Of a DNA stretch of 64,000 bases, positions 11,031-23,045 are shown piece by piece (position 1 is the first letter of the stretch; the number at the start of each line of letters is the position of its first letter). The translations under genes were made by a program, and so were the position numbers. The stretch covers positions 1 through 64,000 of the forward strand of contig BGZK01002035.1 of NCBI GenBank assembly GCA_005406025.1. Direction: 5' to 3'. The notes beneath the pieces are model-generated. The model was not told the DNA's origin. It saw only the letters and a program-made list of their open reading frames with translations, and ran no database searches. This stretch comes from Eumeta japonica (taxonomy: Eukaryota; Arthropoda; Insecta; Lepidoptera; Psychidae).

Positions 11031-13360
11031 AGCAATAGTTGATTACGCGATTGAGACGTGAACCGAATCATCGTTAGTTGTGAACGGGCTTTACAAAAAA
11101 ATCTTTCCGTGTTTATATTAATTTTCTATAATAATAACCATTAGGGTTTTGCACCCGCTGATTAATTTACAATTTCAGATATTATTATTTTTTCCGAAGT
11201 GCTAAAATATAATCAATTTGAAACGTTTTGTATCATAAAATTCGCTCGCACTTTCAGCAAAATTTCAACATTTTAAAGGTGATTATTATATACAATAGCA
11301 AATTGCGGTTATCTATACTCGTAAGTTTCAAAGTGCAGACGTAATAGGGATGGACAGTGAACAGTATCGGATTTGCACCAAGTATCTATGTAATTGGATT
11401 TTTTGTAATTCAATATGTATTTTAATGATACATGCAAAACAGGTTATAAATATTTATGCTACATACAGAAGTAAATAATTATAATTATCATGAATATTTT
11501 TAACGAATTTATAAGATAGAAGTTATTTTAGCCTAGCATGACATTCGAACATTGGTTTTCATAAAAATAACATACCTAACGTTATTTTATTGAAAACGAT
11601 ATACAGTACAGTTGAAATTTTACTAACTTTAGCACTTTAATTATAAGACAAAAAAAAAAGGTAAGTTGACGCCTGTACATGCAATAAGTAATTATTTTTT
11701 GTAGTAATCATATTCAATTTGAATGTTTGTGATTTTTTTTTTGAAATATCGTGTAGAAAGATGAGGTGAATTAATTTTAAAAGTGTTTATCTATTTCCTG
11801 TTACCCACGTCCGAATCGAGTTCGGGACCAACATCCTTAAAGGTTAACGTTTCGTAACAACTCTGTTAAGAGTTATCCGAAATCGAGGCCTTTGAAAACC
11901 ACCATTTATGCTCTTCGTTGTTAGGTTTTTATCGTTGTTAAGTACATAGGAATACTTCGTGTAATGCTTTTATTTAAAATTTGGGGATTTTAACATTGTA
12001 GTTTGCTTGGTAAAAATAATTAAGGTTATAGAGTATCGTAAAGAGTCGAGATTAGGCTGTTAAGACTCAGATCTGCTACAGCCGAAATAATGTGTTTTGT
12101 GATTAAAAATACATGTGTAACCTGCATTACTTATACCAGAACGGTGATTGCCGATTGATCAATGCGTTCGCTTAGAACAACAAGGTACTGAATTGGCATC
12201 CTGAGCACGGTGGGTAAGTTGATCGAGTTTTCAACGTCATATTAAACCATTCATCTCGTGACTCGGAGATCTCACGGGCCAAAGGTAGCCAACGTTGTCA
12301 CTGTATATCACAGCTCAAGATCCAATTTCTTCAGTCTATTTATAATATAAGAATTGTGGGAAGATGTGCCTCATCAGTGGAATGAAACCAGACACAATAA
12401 CAAATTATACATTATAATAATATTTGTGTGTTTATTGCAAAGAAAACATAAGTGTCGATGGAGATATCATAGACCTTTGTAGTTCTATAAGAGTATTTTT
12501 TTAAGTTATTTTAATAAAGTTATGAACATAATTCAAAAACCTAATATCTTAAAACTACATTCGGGCGTGCAAAGTGTTAACAACTCGACCAGAAGTAGCA
12601 GCTTACCTATCGTGAATACATACAAGTTTTAATCCCCCGGCGCGCCATGGGCGGCGGAAACACAGAACAGTAGAGCTGGCAAAAAATAATAATATGTGAG
12701 AATTCTCATTTGGGGCTGCAGAATTTTTTTCAGAAGGTACCCACATAGCACGATGAATAGAATTACAGAATAATATGAATATTTAATTAAGTGGATTAAA
12801 TTTTATATTGCATTATTCGACAAAATAATTTCGGGTTTCACGGTTATACAGCTTATTTGTCAGTCGATAAAGAGAAGAGTGCCGACTGTATTAAATTTTC
12901 ATAGGGATATTCTGTTTTTCATTATCATTACGTTTAAGTGCTCGGCGTGAAGAATATAGAAGTGGGTACCATCAATGCGCGCAAAAGACGCATTGCAGAC
13001 CACAGATTTCGCCTTAACTATGGTGCGGTATCGGATCGTAGTCAGCTATGCGTGCTCAGTACAGATCAAATGTATGTGTGAGGCGAGTGAGGTGCCGTCA
13101 TAGAAGTCTGATAGGAAACATATGGTGAATATCACAGAAGAAATAGCTTCCTGTCCCACGTGATGTAGCGCTGTAGAATTTACCGAAGACTACTTTACAT
13201 AATTGAACTTCTTGTCTGATGTACTTTATTTATTATAATACTTTATTTATTATGATTTTTTTGAGTAATGCTCATATATCTCATGCCAAGATTCAAAATA
13301 AACATATGTTTACACTTTATGTTTGTTTTTAATAATAAGTTTTACATTATAAATATTATT
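11031..13360. other. No gene seen
   Basis: Over 2.3 kb of AT-rich DNA without an open frame above 60 codons. Small GC-richer patches occur at 11810-11900, 12150-12330 and 12630-12665. No RNA gene or transposon end recognised. Confidence 0.4.
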
Positions 13361-13369
13361 TTTTATGTA

Positions 13370-14150
13370 CTCCTTTACGAAACAGGCCTCACTCCTGTCG
13401 TAGGCAGATACCACAGATTTCCACATAGTACGATTTTTACATATCTCTCTTGCTTCACTGACATCCATCAATCGTTTCATGTAAACTCGTTGGTTTCGGG
13501 TGCTTTAAATCTGACCATATTTTAATATACTATCAATTTGGTCTGCACAAGACTGTAAGGCGACATTTGCTGATTCTTCTTTAACACGTATCGTACACAT
13601 TTTTCGTAGATCTGTTTCGTCAGTCTTCTTTCATTCGTCTTTTCCGTGTGGTTAAACTACAGCATCATAATTTTTTCTACTCTAACCACTATATATTTTT
13701 TCAAACCATACCGCTCATTGAAATCTCTATTCGCACATTTATCTTTCAAGGATATACTGCACATAACGCGCAGAGAATACGTCTACACTAGATTAATCCT
13801 CTTTTCATTTTTTTCTGCCAAGTCCAACTTTCACTAACGTGCATAAGCGTAGGGACCTGGTTTTTATTATGGATAGCCAAATGCGTTTGTCGTGAGACAT
13901 TTTACAATTTATCATAACAAGCAAAGACCCATTTACTTTATGTCACGCATTTACTCTCCTTTTAATATCTCTTTTATACTTACTGTTATTTGCAAAGAAA
14001 TTATACAATTATGCAACATCTTTTACTTCTTCAACTCTCTCATCTTCTATTAATATATTGCATTCAAATACACCTTCACTTCCTTCAACACCATGACGTT
14101 GGTCTTTCTGACATTTACTTTTATACCCATTGTCTTAACCTATATTATTA
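13370..14150 (-). pseudogene. RTE-type non-LTR reverse transcriptase relic (antisense)
   Basis: Read on the minus strand from about 14140, broken frames give 'GIKVNVRKTNVMVLK', the segment after the reverse transcriptase catalytic box in RTE-like LINEs. Further on come 'WQKKMKR' and 'SVDVFSARYVQYILE', which follow the pattern of the C-terminal region ('VEMRSLRSMCG...L.DR') of lepidopteran endonuclease-reverse transcriptases often annotated as craniofacial development protein 2-like. Many stops and frame changes are present. The catalytic YxDD box lies outside the fragment. A second, related antisense piece is at 35.84-36.26 kb. Confidence 0.75.
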
Positions 14151-14425
14151 TTATCCAGAAATCTCTAATAAATAATATTTACCCGTCCGTTAGCGCTAGC
14201 GAAAGGGCATATTAGGAGAAAAACTTAATTAAAATAATTGGGAAAAACGAGAGAACTAACTTTACTTCCAGATATATTGCCAGGCTGGACTTCGAATCCA
14301 CCACATCACGGGCCGCAATCGGAGCATGTGGGTCCTCGTGACTGTAAACAATCGCTATGGCGTAAAACAACATCAGTTGTTTATACGTTAGTTAGCTTTA
14401 TTCAGGAAGCGGTGACTGGCGGTTC
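14151..14425. other. No gene seen
   Basis: Contains a 66-codon plus frame (14238-14438) in mixed-composition DNA leading into the CpG cluster. No motif recognised. Confidence 0.3.
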
Positions 14426-14429
14426 TGGC

Positions 14430-14500
14430 CATTGTTAGTCTTTGCGGAGTCATCGCCCCGCGGCCCGGCACGTGGCGGCGCGCGGCGGGCGGCGAAAACT
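14430..14500. promoter_or_regulatory. Short CpG-dense cluster
   Basis: Very GC- and CpG-rich (CGCCCCGCGGCCCGGCACG, then GGCGGCGCGCGGCGGGCGGC) inside AT-rich DNA. Such islands are rare in this background and may mark regulatory or transcribed host DNA. No exon can be defined. Confidence 0.3.
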
Positions 14501-15680
14501 ACTTAATTTGTGAAGCGAAATTTTCATGAAATTGGAAAAGTTATGTAGTGAATAAATGAATTTTGCTTTAATTGAATAAAAACTTTACACACGCGTCGTA
14601 AACGCTACCAACACGTTTGTAGACTAAATAAGAATTCTTTACATTATAATACAGAAACAAGTAGAAATAATAAGGTTTAAATTTCAAATTCTAAACAAAA
14701 AAAGAAAAACATATCTAAATTATAGCTGCTTACAACAGAAATGAATCGTTTATTCTGAGAATTGTGAACATAGAAAAGTATCAGCTAAATATATAAAGTT
14801 TTAACGCAAAGAAGAATCTTCTCCACGTGTTGTAATCGCTCGATGATTGTCATGTACCAGCTGTTGCACACAGCTCCATCCAAGTCAACATAGAATGTAT
14901 TGCTTCATCTTTTACATCAAGTTATTTGGCTGTCGATAATGATTTTGACCTTAACCCCGTACTCGATACCATTTCCGGCTCTGATCTGTTATCTATTATG
15001 TTTTTGTCCCGCTCTTTAATTTATTTTTTGAAAAAGTTAAATAATTATTAAAAAATAATAGTGAAATTATTATTAAAAAAATACATACCTAATAAATAAC
15101 ACAAAATATTTACTACTATAAAAATGTTGTACATTACGAAATTGACGATAAGTCTCTTATTAAATTCCATTAAAGTAGATAATTTCAAAACACAAATCAA
15201 GCTATGGATATTAGTCTGAGTACGAGCTTCCTCTTGGTAGAACCTACAACAACGATTTTTCATTTCATAAGATTCTTAGAACTGACAACGTCGCAATATT
15301 AGGAAACTTGTTTCTTGATCACTAGGATGAATGTTAATAGTCCAGAGTTGAGGACGCTGGAGTTTAGATGCTAAAAGTCACTACTTAGTAATTTTGAGTC
15401 TCTACCTGACCGTTACGTCTCTTCTAGCATCTCAAGCTAGACTCAGCAAAGTGGCCCACAAGTGGATACGTATTGTATTGTATGAGGTGTTAATTCGCGG
15501 AAATCCATAGTAGACGCTTGCCTGCAACATGTATTAACATGCAGCATGCAACCCACCGCTGACCCTCGAATCTGCCCTCCCTACGAATCTATCCAAATGA
15601 TTGAATATTGATTCCAGAATATCAGACACCTAAACAAGTGTTATTTATTACTATAATTATCTAATTCCGCCAACTATTAA
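14501..15680. other. No gene seen
   Basis: AT-rich. A CACGTG hexamer lies near 14823-14828. No coding or transposon signal recognised before the Penelope-like element. Confidence 0.4.
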
Positions 15681-15690
15681 TTGTTTGTTC

Positions 15691-15720
15691 TACGTTTCAT
15701 GCCAACAAGGCATCTTCAGG
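15691..15720 (-). ncRNA. Possible relic of a hammerhead ribozyme core in the Penelope 3' region
   Basis: The minus strand reads CCTGAAGATGCC, loop TTGTT, GGCAT, GAAACG. 'CUGAAGA' fits the hammerhead CUGANGA box, the following ATGCC/GGCAT pair would be stem II, and 'GAAAC' would be the second conserved box. Penelope-like elements are known to encode hammerhead motifs. Helix III, a clear cleavage triplet and helix I are not evident, so this is a candidate only. Confidence 0.3.
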
Positions 15721-16014
15721 AAATTGCCGACAGTCACATCCACCAGGGTGCAAGGAGCGTTAAAAACCAACACAACCTCGTTAGACAGGCCGCTGTCATG
15801 CAATGGTCAAAGAGCGACGAAACATTATTAAGACAGCCACAGATCACCACCGATAGACATGCTTGTCAAATGTCTGAACTAACCATCACCAACATTACCC
15901 AAGTAGTTACAGGCAAGCGTCCAATGGCGATTTATAAACGTCAATTTGGTCGTTGAGCATATTATTATTATCTTTATGTTTTAAAATTTCGAAGGATTCC
16001 AAAACATTCAAACG

Positions 16015-16261
16015 TAACCTTCTCACACACATGCAAGACATCGAATTTGATCATTATTAAGCTTATGACCGGTTTCTAATAGATGTTTAGCAAAATGGGA
16101 TCTGTCTGATTTATTAACCGAAATATGTTCTTTATATCTTTTTCAAAGCAACGTCCGGTTTGTCCTATATATATTGATTTACAGTCATCACAAGTTAATT
16201 TATAAATTCCAGATTTTTTATTATTGTGTAATTTATCTTTATTGTTACATAAAGTTTTCAA
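16015..16261 (-). pseudogene. GIY-YIG endonuclease remnant of the Penelope-like element
   Basis: The minus frame reads 'KSGIYKLTCDDCKSIYIGQT', then 'GRCFEKDIKNIF': the GIY...YIGQTGR signature of the nuclease that ends the ORF of Penelope-like elements, with the CxxC-type pair before it. A frame change follows near 16130; below it an in-register reading resembles 'NKSDRSHFAKHLLETGH', the usual continuation. This nuclease nicks target DNA for retrotransposition in intact elements. Confidence 0.85.
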
Positions 16262-16639
16262 ATTATTATTTGTTTTAAAGGCCGTATAAATATTATGTTT
16301 TTTTAATCTTGAAATTTTCTCGAAATTGTACCAAAATATGTCAAACTAGCTATATATTTCTTTTGATCTTTAGATTGTGTTGGATAGATACTTTTTATTT
16401 ATATACTTTTTGTTTTTATTAATGAGTCCATCAATACATTTTTTGCTATATCCGTTTGCCAATGCTATACGTAAATGGTATTTAATTCTAAAATTATGAT
16501 TATGGGTATGGTGAATAGATGTATCATTGATTTATAAGCCGCCAATTTGTGTTGCCATGGATGACAAGAAGAAATGGGTATTGTAATATCTGTCAGTTCT
16601 ATATATATTTTAAATCGTCAATGGTTGTTCTCTAGTTTA

Positions 16640-17425
16640 TTGAATTGGATATTAATTATAATTTTTTGAAACAGATCTAATTCTATTGAATTACCCAGCC
16701 AACATAATAATATCGTCCACATATCTAAAATAATACAGGATATTATTATTGTTTACTATGTGCTTAATTTCGAATTCATCCATAAAAATTTCGGCCATTA
16801 ATGGACTTAAAGGTGAACCCATAGCTAGACCTTCTTTTTGTATATAAAATTGATTATTATAACGGAAATAATTTTGATTCATGCACAATTCTGTTAATTT
16901 TAAGATATCGTCCTTCTCTCGCCTGGATGTAGTTTTGTTTATCTAACTTATCTTTTATAATTGTTAAGCATTCTCTAAAGGGAACATTAGTAAATAAACT
17001 GTCTACGTCAAATGGATAAATTTGCTATTGTTTGGAAGGACAATATCTTTAATTTTGTTAACCAGGTCTAAACTATTAACCAAACCATATTTTGGGTTGA
17101 ATGAAATTTTCTTTTATTATATCATTTATGTATTTAGCTAATCATATATTTGGCGCCTGCATACGATACCACCGGACGAACCGGCTCACCCTCTTTATGT
17201 ACTTTTGGCAAACCATACAATCTAGGTTGTGGATTCATCGGTATCAAATTTCTTTTTCTGATTCTTTAGTCAATAAAAATTTTGAAAACGATAAATTTTG
17301 TTTATACCGCAATATATTTATTGGTGGGATCATATTTTAATTTTGAAATTCTTTTTCGTTATTAATTATATTATTAACCTTAGTATTGTAATCCGACTTG
17401 TTCATTATTACAATGCGTTCCCTTA
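16640..17425 (-). pseudogene. Penelope-like reverse transcriptase remnant
   Basis: In several frames, from high to low coordinates: 'IVIMNKSDYNTKVNNII' (about 17410-17350), 'PQPRLYGLPKVHK' then 'PVRPVVSYAG' (about 17240-17150), 'DSLFTNVPFRECLTIIKD' (about 17010-16960), then a 65-codon open block 16888-16691 with 'KEGLAMGSPLSPLMAE' and the catalytic 'FRYVDDI'. Penelope-type RTs show the same series, including the YVDD box. The two catalytic aspartates are kept, but upstream stops and frame changes rule out a full product. Confidence 0.9.
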
Positions 17426-17450
17426 TCATTTAATGAAAATGTAATAATAA

Positions 17451-18890
17451 TGAATAATTCCGGATTGAATGTAAACGTGGCGAAATTTGAAAGGATGGCG
17501 GCATTAATTCGATGCTGTATAATTAAATTCGTTCGGTGCAAATCGTGCTTTACTTTTGCGATATTTATTGTCGGCCGTTTTCGTTCTCGCCAGTGATAAT
17601 ACTGGCAGCAGGTTATTATGGCAAAAGGAACAATTCTCATTTTTAGCAAACTAATTTGAATTAACGAACAATTATAAATAAAACAACAATTGCCCAAATA
17701 ATCGCAAACCATTGGCGTTTCTTCCTATTTCACTGGTAATCGTTCGCATCAACAATGTTGTATAATCATTTCCGTCCTCTCTTTTCTAAAAGAACTACTT
17801 CGGTTCACCTTTGAATCCGATAATAACCGGGGTAATTGATAATTAACACGCCAATATCTGTTATTTAAAAATATGTGTTGGCACAATCAAAGTCTGTTTC
17901 AACCACATATTGATGCAGAGGAAAAACAAGTAATTCTATAAATTTTGAATTTGACAACTTGAAAACGTAATTTAAAATATATAAAGCGTGCAATCTTTAT
18001 CAACAACACAGATAACCGGCGGCTTTTAATGATACATCGGTCATAACCAATTTCTTTTGAAATAATACTGGTAACAGTATAACAAAAATGGTAACAAAAT
18101 GACCGCAAGCTAAAGTGTCTGTCAACCAGCTTGGTTTGACATATTTTATAGAAAAGCCTCTGGTACAAAAAACATAATGCTAATGGTACGGCTTTATGGC
18201 AATGGCAAGAATGGAAAATCTGGAATTCTAACATGATGACTAATCAGCAAAAATATAATATATTTCGACAACTTGCATCAAATCCTTAAACATCAATGAA
18301 AACGGTCACCTTTAATTACTTGAAATTTTGAGTGAGAAAAACATGAAGATCAATAATGTATTGAAATTGACGTTACTAAACTTAACAATGTTTAGTCGTG
18401 TTGACATCAGTGGTGATCTAATAATGTCGCTCTTGATGACAGGTTGTATGTTGAATGACTGCACACTGTGTTTGTCGGCAATTTCGAAATTACGATAACT
18501 TAAACAATTTATAGTTGGCGGAGATAATTATATTATCGCCTCGCTACTAACAGAATGTTCGATATCTGTCAATCTGGGAATCATATTCAATCATTGAATA
18601 AATAAATAATGAAAGGCATTCGAATCAGCAATGAATGTTAATATTACGAACAACATCTAAGTGAACCATGTAAATCAGCTCACCTCAAACAAGAATTTTT
18701 TCATCAAACTACGATTTTACTATAAATAAATACGATTTACTACTATAAATACGATTCAAATGTAAATCCATTGGACCTCGTGCTGTCAGATCTTATAATG
18801 GCTGCCTGTTTGAGAAGTGACAGAATACATTCCACTCTTATACAGTTAATGTTGGTGACACAGTTGATATAAATTTAAGAAAGGTTTTTA
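17451..18890. other. No gene identified
   Basis: There are minus-strand frames of about 110 codons at 17380-17712 and 17899-18234. The first only touches the Penelope RT at its end (FSLNDKG); neither has a recognisable domain. 17470-17600 is moderately GC-richer. Nothing else is seen. Confidence 0.35.
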
Positions 18891-18894
18891 GCTG

Positions 18895-19200
18895 TACCGA
18901 TACGATACTTTTTGGATAGCATTTTCGAGGAGCAAACGAGCGTGTGAGCCATCAATGACGGTTACGTGGCCACCGCCGCCCATTAACACTTCCAACCTCA
19001 CAGAAGTCACCAGTGTGTCACTGACCTTTGGAGCTAAAATAGAATATGTGATGGAGGAGTGTGTGGAATGATGGAGGGAGAGGAGGTGTTGATGGAAATC
19101 CGAGAGATGGAGTAAGATCACTGATCTCTTACTCACTGGACGAAATGTAACAAAGGAAGTTAATTCTTCACGTCTGTAATTTATTAGAATATGGTATCCC
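18895..19200 (-). repeat. Dispersed repeat family E, minus copy
   Basis: On the minus strand the end reads 'GTGACTTCTGTGAGGTTGG', 'GGGCGGCGGTGGCCACGTAA', 'TGATGGCTCACACGCTCG', 'TTTGCTCCTCGAAAATGCTA'. The plus copies at 28.98 and 43.87 kb share this block order ('...TGGCTTGCATGCTAGTTTGCCC...AATGCTAT'). This is the conserved tail of a common lepidopteran retroposon-type repeat. The 104-codon minus frame across it is incidental. Confidence 0.6.
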
Positions 19201-20250
19201 ACCCCATAAGCCGGCTTATTTTAGTACTGCAGGCAAATTGACCACTACATGGCTCTACCGCATGGACTCTAAAGCTATGTAAATATTGAGTTGCCAAAAC
19301 GTGTTTCGCCTACGACGGAAAGTCCGGCTTTATTATCTGATACACAGCTGATTTAGCCTAAGTACACATACCTAGAATTTCTTTGTGTAATTTTGTAGTA
19401 CATGGTCGTCTCCAGCCAGTCTGGCTCATACTGATATCTTCTGATTCGGTCTGATTCAGACAATAATGCTCCTTAATATCATAGTTTATCGACGGTTTTA
19501 AAGTTATTTATTAGAATGTGAATGTAAAAAATATGCACAATAAAACTATGCGCGCAATAAGACCAAGCCAAGAAAACAGGAACAACTCGAATGGGCTGAA
19601 CATTGCTGACCCAATCCTCTATGTCGTACAGACAAAAAAAAATATTTTGAGTGCCTTTCACTAACGTTAGTATTTTTTTTTTGTTTGTAAGAAACTTACA
19701 GATCATGGTTCAATGCCTTCAAATGGTCAGCGACGAACCAAACGAAAAAGACAGTGTCTAAACAAATACGTTAATTTGGGAAAAATACGGGAATTTTCAG
19801 TACTGTTAAAACTTCATGTAGTTGCAAGACTTCACATTTAGAAATTATGCTAATGAAATACTTAACTTAGTACTAAATGGGTTTCTTTAGTTATAAGTGA
19901 GCCGATCAAATATAGTCACCTTTTCAGTCCTTAGACAGAAATTATTAAATGAACAGAAAAGGTTATCCACATCAGGGCCCAATGAAGTTATTTTGCCCAT
20001 AACTGTATTCAAATCGAGACGAGGTGTTTGAATTAAATTTTTCCTATTTCAAAATATTCTAATTATTTAAAAAATCTTCCACGAGCCGCATAAAGTACTA
20101 TCGGAAAATTTTAGAATTGAAAACTAAGTCGAAGATTTACTATATATCGTAAATGAATATTGAATGTACGTGGGTGACACTGAATATTTCTGGATTATTA
20201 TCAATGAAACCGCATGTTATGTTACGATATAGTTATCATTTTATAAATTA
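19201..20250. other. No gene seen
   Basis: AT-rich DNA up to the mariner insertion. A 75-codon minus frame (19479-19706) has no recognisable domain. Confidence 0.4.
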
Positions 20251-21491
20251 TTAGGTCGGGGAAAAAGGTTTTTGTATTTAAATAAGTAAAAAGTTGCAGT
20301 GAAATCTCTTTCGTTGTGCTGTTTATATTTGGTTAGTTTTATCACCATTACAAAATGACATTTTCCAAAGGGAAAAATGAAAAGTAAAAACGGTGTCCCG
20401 CAATTTTCTTTTTGTTTTGCTTCTCATCAAATGAGTGAATTTAACTTAGAAACTCCATACATTTTGATTTTTTATTACAGAAAAGGGAAAAAATGCTACA
20501 CAAGGCACGAAATAAATTTGTTACGTTTATGAACCTAATACAGTGTTGGTAAGAGCAGCAAAAAACTGATTAAGCGTCTTCAATCCGGTAATTTTCATGT
20601 CAAAGGTGAATCTCACTCTGGTCGACCTGTTACGACTAAAGTCGATACCATTATGGAAAAAGTAGAACAAGATCGGCATATTAGTTCTTACGACATAGAT
20701 GAGCATTGACCACAAAACGGTTTCGACCCATTTGAAAAAAGATGGATCACTTTGTTTACTGAAAGAAATCTAATGAATCTTGTACTCATTTGTGATTCTC
20801 TATTAAAAAGTAACGAAACCGAAACGTTTTTGAAAATATTTGTCACTCTTGATGAAAAATACATGAGCTACGACTAGAACGAGTGAAAAAGATCATGGTC
20901 AAAAGGCAATAAAACTCACCTGACTATAGAGAAACCCGAATTAATTCGCAATGAGTTGATACTATGTGTATGGTGGGACTGGAAGGGAATTATTCATTAT
21001 GAGCTTTTACCGCCGGGCAAAACCATCAATTTGGATCACTACTGCCAACAGCTGATGAGACTTAAACAAAAAGTAGATAAAAAACGGCCGGAATTGATCA
21101 ACGTAAAGGATATGGTTTTTCACCATCATATCAGGTTACACACATATCTAGCGACTCAGCAAATATTAAGAGAGTTTGTTCGGGAAATATTAATGTCTCC
21201 ACCATTTAGTCCTTACCTTACATCCTTAGATTTTCACCGGTTTCAGTGTCTTCAGACTTTTTTAGGTAATCAAAAGAGGACTGTCAAAACTACTTGTCGC
21301 AGTTTTTTTATGAGAACTTCCAAAATTTCTACAGCATGAGATTATGTCTCTACCTACAAAATGACAACAAGTTCTTAAACAAAACGGCATACATACGGTG
21401 TTCTTGCGTGCGTGCGTGCAGGTATTATATGACAAAAAAAATTATCTTGAAGTAGTATATGAAATAAGACGAAAGTTTTTTCCCAACCTCA
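20251..21491 (+). mobile_element. Mariner-family DNA transposon, near full length, inactive
   Basis: About 1.24 kb, close to the 1.3 kb typical of mariner. The left end TTAGGTCGGGGAAAAAGG and the reverse complement of the right end TGAGGTTGGGAAAAAACT are imperfect terminal inverted repeats. A TA dinucleotide flanks each side (20249-20250 and 21492-21493), the usual target duplication. The transposase region between them is broken. Confidence 0.92.
20365..21405 (+). pseudogene. Mariner transposase pseudogene
   Basis: Fragments in changing frames follow the mariner transposase: 'YRKGKNATQ' near 20480; 'VKGESHSGRPVTTKVD' (helix-turn-helix half, about 20600-20640); 'IMEKVEQDRHISSYDI'; 'NLVLICDSLLK'; 'TLDEKYMSYD' (first catalytic Asp kept); then a 127-codon frame 20956-21339 starting 'LCVWWDWKGIIHYELLPPGK'. 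The second acidic box, normally 'VFHQDNARPH', reads 'VFHHHIRLH', so the second catalytic Asp is lost. The third Asp (in 'TSLDFHRF') remains. Stops near 20700 and 20875 also break it. Confidence 0.93.
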
Positions 21492-21499
21492 TACATTCC

Positions 21500-22250
21500 A
21501 TTACTATTTACACTCCTTTACGTTTTTTGCAAGCATTGTAAAAATCAGTTAGCCTAATCTTCTTTAGGGACGTCTTCAATGGCTCGGAACGAATTCATCG
21601 CCCCTTTAGGGCTTCTACATCTTATACTTCGAAGCTTATCTACAATTTTTTTTAAATAAAAGAAAAAAAAAAACTAAAACCTGTAGTGCATGTAGTTGAC
21701 ACGCCGTATAAGTAAAACGTTCAGAAAACTAAGCTGCGAGAGAATAAGACAAATGCAGTATCAAAGGTAAGGTTAGTATATTGTGTGACTACAGATGAAA
21801 CAAAACGATTTAAGACCAGGGTGAAGTTGGCTGTCCGAGCGAAGCGAGGGCTGACATCGTCCGGTCTAAAATCGTGCTTCATCCCGCGTCACACATTATA
21901 ATTTTCATATAACCTGTATTAAAAATGCTAGTTTCATTATCTGGAGCCAAACTTTTTACGACCATGATGTAGCTCCTTCAGATTCTTTCCAAGCAAGAAA
22001 TTTGTCATAAACATTCGAATACTTTGATTTTGATTTTTCAGGTAATAAATTCAAAGTTGCAAATGCTGCTTTATCAATAAAATGTTATGATGTACTTTGA
22101 GTTGCTCTATCCATATTTATTACATTCTTATTTTTACTTGTATTTAGAAAGAGAAGTATATGTCAGTACAGCTAACTGTCAGAATAACAATTATAAAGGT
22201 TAGAAATAAGCAAAAGATACTCTGACAGGATTGAAAATAAAGCTGCAACT
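21500..22250. repeat. No gene; short repeat relic at 21815-21905
   Basis: 'GTGAAGTTGGCTGTCCGAGC', 'GAAGCGAGGGCTGACATCGT', 'CCGGTCTAAAATCGTGCTTC' makes up a GC-richer block that looks like the conserved piece of a dispersed insect repeat (tandem 'CGAGCGAAGCGAGG'). The rest is AT-rich with no signal. Confidence 0.35.
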
Positions 22251-22259
22251 TCATTTAGC

Positions 22260-22314
22260 GGGCAGAAAATCATAATTTTCTGGCCTAGGGCAGAAAACCG
22301 ATCACTTTCTGCCC
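22260..22314. repeat. Two tandem hairpins with GGGCAGAAAA/TTTCTGCCC arms
   Basis: Hairpin 1 is GGGCAGAAAAT ... ATTTTCTGGCC (22260-22285). Hairpin 2 is GGGCAGAAA ... TTTCTGCCC (22288-22314). The two are diverged copies of each other. They sit in otherwise plain AT-rich DNA and probably derive from a small foldback repeat. Confidence 0.75.
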
Positions 22315-23045
22315 GGAGCAATCGCATTGGCCTGAAATTGACTAGTTTATGTCGGCTCAACAGGCATGGAAACTCGCATTTCCAATGCAGGTGATATGAA
22401 AAATAATTATATCGTTTGTTTATTACAATATTGGTACCAAATTTAAAACTCATTTTACATATTATTATTCAGATTGCATGTTTCTTTTAACAAATACCAA
22501 TGCCCGGATGCGCACAGCACACATATACCTTTCTCTCGCATTCTATTTTACCTTATATTCCATCTCATTTTTCCGCAGGCCAAATACTATAGAATTCGCT
22601 GCGAAGACACTTTTCTCGAGCTTTTAAAAAGTATCTGGGCAAGCTTGTACTTACGCACCGCTTTACAGTTACTGTCCGCTGATTTTCAAGCGATACTGTA
22701 GTGTAATTTCATAATTTGACGATAAAGAAGCAATAGTTTTCTTAGCAATATTTCGACTTTTTTTTGCTTTCGTTGACAAATCTTCAAAAGGGAAGAACCG
22801 TTCTGTGGATTGGCTTTTTTTTCAGGTTCAAAGCAGTACACCCAGCTTTTGTATATATTTTTATGTTATATACAGCCATTGATCGTCCTCCGTTATACTT
22901 CTTTATGCTTTTACGAGACCCCTCCCCTCGAAATCGTTTCTGGGCATCCGTTACAGAGCAAGATCTTAGGGTACCTAGACGTTTCTTATTTTCTAGCAAT
23001 AATATATGTGGGACAAAATAGTGTCGGTATGTACTTTCAATTTAT
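22315..23045. other. No gene identified
   Basis: Short frames of 71-93 codons on both strands, mutually overlapping, with no recognisable domain. Nothing else is seen. Confidence 0.35.

Larger units (their letters stand above)
15690..17450 (-). mobile_element. Penelope-like retroelement, 5'-truncated and broken
   Basis: Minus-strand order is reverse transcriptase (17.42 down to about 16.69 kb), linker, GIY-YIG endonuclease (16.26 to about 16.02 kb) and non-coding 3' part. This RT-then-endonuclease layout is the hallmark of endonuclease-bearing Penelope-like elements. The N-terminal part of the ORF upstream of 'NDKG...VIMNKSDYN' is missing. Several stops and frameshifts separate the blocks. 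The 3' part carries a ribozyme-like core motif (see 15691-15720). Confidence 0.85.

Noticed and set aside
17380..17712. 110-codon minus frame as a gene upstream of the Penelope-like element
   Set aside because: Only its last residues overlap the RT region, in the wrong frame; the rest shows no motif.
18895..19202. 104-codon minus frame as a small gene
   Set aside because: It lies across repeat family E, which has non-coding copies at 28.98 and 43.87 kb.
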